NCBI RefSeq assembly: GCF_013456555.2
Contig: NZ_CP084883.1
Location: 186,001-250,000 of the forward strand
DNA length: 64,000 nt
Direction: 5' to 3'
Source of the DNA: Natrinema zhouii
GTDB taxonomy: Archaea; Halobacteriota; Halobacteria; Halobacteriales; Natrialbaceae
In this document: positions 59,949-64,000 of the stretch, one piece after another
Layout of the letters: each line of letters begins with the position of its first letter
How positions within the stretch are numbered: position 1 is the stretch's first letter
Position numbers and translations under genes: made by a program
Notes under the pieces: model-generated
Told to the model about the DNA's origin: nothing
Databases searched by the model: none
Seen by the model: the letters and a program-made list of their open reading frames with translations, nothing else

Positions 59949-62450
59949 ATGTCTACGTCACACCCGGCCGAAACCGACGCTGACACCGAATCGGACTCGA
60001 GCCGCGAGTCGTTCACGGGGCAGGGACTCCCTCGAGTCGAGGACCACCGCATTCTGACGGGCGAAGCCGAGTACATTCACGACATCACGCCCGAAAACTG
60101 CCTGCATATGGTGCTGGTCCGCAGCATGCACGCCCACGCCGAAATCGCCTCCATCGACACTGAGGAGGCCGAGGCTCACCCAGACTGCGAACTCGTCCTC
60201 ACCGCCGAGGACATCAAGGCCGAGTATAATCCGATGCCGACCGGCGTCGGCCGCATTGCGACGGGCGAAAAGGGCGAACCGGTCGCACTCCCCGAGTGGG
60301 CGCTGGCCGATGAGAAGGTCCGGTTCGTCGGGGAACCGGTCGTCGCCGTCGTCGCTTCCGACAGATACGCCGCGGAGGACATCGCCGACTTGGTGGACGT
60401 CACGTACGAGACCATGGACGCAGTCGCCGACGGGATGGCTGCCCGCGAGGACGAGGTCGTGCTCCACGAATCGGTCGGCTCGAACGTCGTCGACAACGAA
60501 CATATCGAGTTCGGCGATCCCGACGCGGCGTTCGAGGACGCCGATCACGTCGTCGAGAGCGAGTACTCGTGGGGACGTATCTCGGGCGTCCCGCTCGAGA
60601 CGGCCGGCGCCGTCGCCACCTACGACGAGGAGTCAGACTCCTTCGACATCGACTGTAACATCCAGTTACACACCCTCGTCGACAACATGATCTACGAGAC
60701 GCTGGGCTACGAGGCCGATGACGTGCGGGTGAACGTCCCCGCCGACGTCGGCGGCAGCTACGGGACGAAGATCGGCATCCACCGCTACTGCTGTCTGACG
60801 TCGATGGCGAGCCAGCAACTCGAGCGCCCGGTGAAGTTCGAGGAAGACCGGCTCGAGAACCTCCAGGGCGGGGACATGCACTCCTCGGACCGGGAGTATC
60901 AGATGCGGATGGCCGTCGACGACGACGGAACGATGCGAGGACTCGACGTCTGGTTCGTCGACGACTTCGGCGCGTACCCGCGCTATCCGATCAACCAGGT
61001 GCTCAAGCCGCTGTCAGTACTGACGAACTCCTACGAGATCGACGACGTCAGCTACGAGTACGACCTCGTATTGACCAACAAGACCTCCCAGACCGCCTAC
61101 CGGGGGTTCGGCGTCGATCCGCACATCTACGCCCTCGAGATGATCGTCGACGAGGCGGCTCGAACGCTCGACATGGACCCGACGGAGTTCCGCCGCCGGA
61201 ATCTGATCCGGCCCGAGCAGATGCCGTACACGCTCCCGTCCAAGAACCTCTACGATTCGGGCGACTATCCCGCGACGCTCGACCGGATCGAGGAGATCAT
61301 CGAGGACGAGCGCGACGGCGGCCTGCTGGATCCCGACGTCGTCGCCGCGAAACGCGAGGAGGGGAAGTACCGCGGCGTCCAGCCGAGCGTCATTATCGAA
61401 CCCGGCGCCAGCGGCTCCGACTGGACCGACCGCCAGCGAACCGATCCGGACGATCTCGCGGAACGCTCGCGCGACGAGGTTGAAGAGTTACCCGAGCACC
61501 TCCGCGCCGAAATCCGCGAGGACGGGTCCGTCCACGCGTTCCTCGCGACCGACTCCTCCGGACAGGGCCACCAGACGCTGGTCTCCCAGCTGCTCGCGGA
61601 CGAACTCGAGGTCCTGCCGAGCGACATCGAAGTCGGCTACCTCGACAGCGTCGACGCGCCGACCGAGTACGGGAGCGCGGCGTCCCGGATGGCCGTCATG
61701 CTGTCGGGCGCGACGATCGGCGTCGCCGAGCGACTCCTCGCCAACGTCGAGGAACTCGCGGCCGACCACTGGGACGTCTCGACCGACAACGTCTCCTACC
61801 ACGACGGCACCGTCGATCGGCTCGGCGGCGACGACTCGCTCTCGCTGGCCGAGATCGCCGAACTCGATGCAGAGACGAACGCCGCTGGTGAGCGACGAAC
61901 GCGCGTGAGCTACAACTACGACCATCCCGCGACGGATCTCGAAGAGTTCGACGAGGCGCTGACACAGAAGCTCCCGGTGTATCCAACGGCCGCGTTCGGT
62001 GCGAATGCACCCATCGTCGAGGTCGACGTCAAGACCGGTCAGGTCGAAATCCTCAAATTCCACACCGTCCGCGACTGCGGAACGATGCTCAATCCGATGA
62101 TCGTCGAGGGACAGGCCCACGGCGGGATCGCACAGGGGATCGGTGCCGCCCTGCTCGAGGAGTTCGGCTACGAGGACGACGGCCAACCCCAGGCGATCAC
62201 GCTGTTCGATTACCTGCTGCCATCGATCGAGAACGTTCCAGAGATCGAGATGGAACACACCGAGACGCCATCGCCGTTCACCGCATCGGGCGCGAAAGGA
62301 GTCGGCGAAGGCGGGATGATCGACGCTCCCGCGAGTATCGCGACGTCGATCAACGCGGCCCTCGATCCGCTCTCGGTCGAAGAACCCGCAAGTCAGATCC
62401 CGGTCGCCCCGGATCACCTCCGACGGAAGCTCCGCGACTCTGAGCAGTAG
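59949..62450 (+). CDS. Molybdenum hydroxylase, Mo-cofactor large subunit
   Basis: An 833-aa xanthine-dehydrogenase-family subunit. The N-terminal domain RVEDHRILTGEAEYIHDI is typical; TAYRGFGVDPHIY carries the Arg that in xanthine dehydrogenase sits near the substrate and replaces the AYRCSFR motif of true CO dehydrogenase, and GAKGVGEGGMID holds the catalytic Glu. So it is a hydroxylase of a heterocycle or aldehyde, not a CO dehydrogenase. In the cluster its product may be the substrate of the hydantoinase. The start is ATG 59949. Confidence 0.93.
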   Translation: MSTSHPAETDADTESDSSRESFTGQGLPRVEDHRILTGEAEYIHDITPENCLHMVLVRSMHAHAEIASIDTEEAEAHPDCELVLTAEDIKAEYNPMPTGVGRIATGEKGEPVALPEWALADEKVRFVGEPVVAVVASDRYAAEDIADLVDVTYETMDAVADGMAAREDEVVLHESVGSNVVDNEHIEFGDPDAAFEDADHVVESEYSWGRISGVPLETAGAVATYDEESDSFDIDCNIQLHTLVDNMIYETLGYEADDVRVNVPADVGGSYGTKIGIHRYCCLTSMASQQLERPVKFEEDRLENLQGGDMHSSDREYQMRMAVDDDGTMRGLDVWFVDDFGAYPRYPINQVLKPLSVLTNSYEIDDVSYEYDLVLTNKTSQTAYRGFGVDPHIYALEMIVDEAARTLDMDPTEFRRRNLIRPEQMPYTLPSKNLYDSGDYPATLDRIEEIIEDERDGGLLDPDVVAAKREEGKYRGVQPSVIIEPGASGSDWTDRQRTDPDDLAERSRDEVEELPEHLRAEIREDGSVHAFLATDSSGQGHQTLVSQLLADELEVLPSDIEVGYLDSVDAPTEYGSAASRMAVMLSGATIGVAERLLANVEELAADHWDVSTDNVSYHDGTVDRLGGDDSLSLAEIAELDAETNAAGERRTRVSYNYDHPATDLEEFDEALTQKLPVYPTAAFGANAPIVEVDVKTGQVEILKFHTVRDCGTMLNPMIVEGQAHGGIAQGIGAALLEEFGYEDDGQPQAITLFDYLLPSIENVPEIEMEHTETPSPFTASGAKGVGEGGMIDAPASIATSINAALDPLSVEEPASQIPVAPDHLRRKLRDSEQ

Positions 62451-62494
62451 TCGACTCCGCTTCTCTTCTCCTGTTCGTTCGCTGTTCGGCTCAA

Positions 62495-62533
62495 ACTATC
62501 CGCACGGAACGCCCTTGTACTATCCGCACGGAA
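62495..62533 (+). repeat. Two 15-bp direct repeats in a convergent 3' region
   Basis: ACTATCCGCACGGAA occurs at 62495 and at 62519, 24 bases apart, just after the large-subunit gene. The spacing is too short for CRISPR and the copy number too low. A tandem slip or a regulatory site for the convergent unit are possible. Confidence 0.6.
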
Positions 62534-62693
62534 ACGGCGGTGCTACCCCGAGCAGTGAGTGTAATTTCTCTCTACAGCCCAGCGAACGGACAGCCCGAAG
62601 ACGCGCTGTTGAACCGACAGTCGACACTCGAAGGGATTATCGTCGGAACGGATCAAAACGAAATCGTGACGCGGTCGGCCGGAAACTGCGCGC

Positions 62694-63203
62694 CTAGTCG
62701 TCCGTCTCGAGCGTGGCGTCTTTCTCGGGTGCGGCCTCAAGCTCGGACTCGGCTTCGACGCCCTCGTCGGCTTTCGCCTGCATCTTCGAGAAGAACTTCT
62801 TGACCAGCCGTTTGGTGACGCTCTTGAGCGCGCGGCCGCCGAGACTGGCGATCGTTCCCGAGACATCGGCGGTCGCCGACCAGACGACGGTCGTGCCACC
62901 GTTATCGTTCTCTTTCAGTTCCATCTCCGCGACCGTCTCGAACTCGTTTCGCGGCGCGTGGCCGACCGCTTTCATCTCGAGGACGTCCGGACGGTCAGCG
63001 CGGGTGACGACGACGTCGACGTCGAATTCGGGCTTGACGCTCCCGACGCCGACGGCCATGACCGCCTCGATCTCGTGCGGGGAAATGAGGGTCATCTCCT
63101 TGCAGCCGGGCGCACACTCCGCGAGGATATCGGTGTCCGTGAAGTACGGCCAGAGTTCCTCTTTCGACTGTTCCATCTCGTTTTCGCCGGTGAATTCTAA
63201 CAT
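62694..63203 (-). CDS. CoxG-like SRPBCC-family protein
   Basis: A 169-aa START-like domain protein: FTGENEMEQSKEELWPYFTD, ILAECAPGCKEMTL and a C-terminal amphipathic helix LKSVTKRLVKKFFSKMQAKA. CoxG proteins recruit CO-dehydrogenase-type enzymes to the membrane by binding quinones. It overlaps the FAD-subunit gene by 7 bases. Its acidic tail (about residues 147-169) is unlike the core. Confidence 0.88.
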   Translation of the reverse strand: MLEFTGENEMEQSKEELWPYFTDTDILAECAPGCKEMTLISPHEIEAVMAVGVGSVKPEFDVDVVVTRADRPDVLEMKAVGHAPRNEFETVAEMELKENDNGGTTVVWSATADVSGTIASLGGRALKSVTKRLVKKFFSKMQAKADEGVEAESELEAAPEKDATLETDD

Positions 63204-64000
63204 TGGGTTTCGGTTGCTACTGCGCGTTCGTACGACGTTTCGAGCGAGCGTTTGGCGTACTCGCCGGCCACTTCTTCCTTGTAATCCCGATCGGCGTGCA
63301 TCTCCGATTCGGGGGTGACCGCTGACGCGACGGTCTCGACGACTGCCTCGAGGGCCTCATCGGAGAGGGGGCCACCTTCGACGTGGGCCTCCGCGTCCTC
63401 GACTCGAAGCGGGATATCTGCGGCGTTCGCCATGGCGATCCGGGCGTCCTCGACGACCGGTTCGTCCGCGGTCGGATCGTCGACGCGGATCGAGGTCGCC
63501 GCGCTGACGGTCGGGAACGTCTGGGCCGCCCGTTTGAGTTCGAGAAACGTCATCCCGGTTCGCTCGGGCGGGAACGGCTCCGTCGGGATCGAGACGGACT
63601 CGATGAGCTCCTCCTCGCGGAGGTCCGTGAACATGTAGGCGATGAAGTACTCGTCGACGGGGACGTCGCGGGTTCCCTCGATCGAACGGAGGTGAATCGT
63701 TCCCTCGAGCGCGGCCAGCGCCGCGGGATAGTTCCCGGCGGGGTCGGCTTCACCGATACTTCCGCCCAGCGTCCCCTGATTTCGAACCGACGGGCCAGCG
63801 ATCTGTCCGGCGGCCTCGGGGAGCATCGGCATGCACTCGGCGAGTCGGTCGGAGCGCTCGATCGTCCGGTGACGAGTCATCGCCCCGATTCGAACCGCGT
63901 CGTCGTCTACGTCGATGAACTCGAGTTCGTCGACACCGTTGAGATCGACGAGGTGGTCGGGCGTCGCCAGTCGGTTCGCCATCACGATGCCGAGCGACTG
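63197..64000 (-). CDS. Molybdenum hydroxylase, FAD-binding medium subunit (5' end off the window)
   Basis: At least 267 codons are visible and the frame is open to the right edge, reading QSLGIVMANRL there, the part of the family that follows the first FAD loop GGQSL. The second FAD loop NQGTLGGSIGEADPAGNYP is intact. About 20 or more N-terminal residues lie outside the window. It takes electrons from the Fe-S subunit and passes them on. It is on the opposite strand to the other two subunits, upstream of coxG. Confidence 0.93.
   Translation of the reverse strand, partial: QSLGIVMANRLATPDHLVDLNGVDELEFIDVDDDAVRIGAMTRHRTIERSDRLAECMPMLPEAAGQIAGPSVRNQGTLGGSIGEADPAGNYPAALAALEGTIHLRSIEGTRDVPVDEYFIAYMFTDLREEELIESVSIPTEPFPPERTGMTFLELKRAAQTFPTVSAATSIRVDDPTADEPVVEDARIAMANAADIPLRVEDAEAHVEGGPLSDEALEAVVETVASAVTPESEMHADRDYKEEVAGEYAKRSLETSYERAVATETQC

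Noticed and set aside
59949..62450. Carbon monoxide dehydrogenase large subunit (CoxL)
   Set aside because: The CO dehydrogenase active-site loop AYRCSFR is absent; the site reads AYRGFG as in xanthine-dehydrogenase-type hydroxylases.
62495..62533. Possible CRISPR seed: two 15-bp repeats 24 bases apart
   Set aside because: Only two copies, the gap between them is 9 bases, and no cas genes are present.

Overview
The window comes from a halophilic archaeon (class Halobacteria), most like the metabolically versatile Natrialbales-type genera; the species cannot be fixed from sequence alone. The reasons are high-GC DNA with AT-rich junk between islands, strongly acidic Asp/Glu-rich proteins, TATA boxes 25-33 bases before many start codons (leaderless transcripts), Tat-type lipoprotein signals, many ATGA or TGATG start/stop overlaps, ADP-forming CoA ligases, PadR/IclR regulators, small CxxC zinc-ribbon proteins and an IS6-family element of haloarchaeal type.

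Layout. (1) 1-5.4 kb: the end of a branched-chain-type (Liv) ABC transporter, a cupin, an MBL-fold hydrolase and a metal-dependent amidohydrolase, then a decayed IS6-family element (4639-5401). (2) 5.7-15.5 kb: an oxidative catabolic set made of an iron-type alcohol dehydrogenase, an IclR regulator, a 43-aa membrane peptide coupled to a sodium:solute symporter, an SDR, a histidinol-dehydrogenase paralogue, a wrecked aldehyde dehydrogenase and a 3-hydroxyacyl-CoA-dehydrogenase-type enzyme. Its substrate is unknown; a polyol, sugar acid or sulfonated polyol is plausible. (3) 15.6-25.5 kb: an accessory, partly decayed region with an IS6 scrap, a SWIM zinc-finger protein, a large surface membrane protein, an Orc1/Cdc6 remnant, tandem PadR regulators, a truncated Tat-exported beta-propeller protein, small proteins including a ribbon-helix-helix candidate with a palindromic operator, and a tyrosine recombinase.

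(4) 25.7-53.4 kb: a large aromatic-acid degradation island. One tight operon (32.2 to 26.9 kb, minus strand) holds a fused hydroxyacyl-CoA dehydrogenase/enoyl-CoA hydratase, a thiolase, a DUF35 Zn-ribbon/OB partner and an AMP-forming CoA ligase: side-chain beta-oxidation. Around it lie ADP-forming CoA ligase subunits, a hotdog thioesterase, an FAD aromatic hydroxylase, a complete but scattered LivFGHMK-type transporter, an aldehyde dehydrogenase, gentisate 1,2-dioxygenase, a fumarylacetoacetase-family hydrolase, a second AMP-forming ligase, a UbiA-like prenyltransferase and IclR regulators at the edges. Read together, an aromatic acid is imported, activated with CoA, shortened if it has a side chain, hydroxylated as a CoA ester to gentisyl-CoA, released by the thioesterase, ring-cleaved and hydrolysed to central metabolites.

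(5) 53.8-54.8 kb: three pseudogene scraps (HEAT-repeat protein, family B DNA polymerase, integrase C-terminus). The integrase scrap is a close direct-repeat copy of the end of the integrase at 24.3-25.5 kb, so the aromatic island sits between two integrase 3' ends. (6) 55.1-64 kb: an IclR regulator, XdhC, a MobA-like nucleotidyltransferase, a dihydropyrimidinase-family hydrolase and a three-subunit molybdenum hydroxylase (Fe-S, Mo and FAD subunits) with a CoxG protein; the FAD subunit runs off the right edge. No tRNA, rRNA or CRISPR array was seen.
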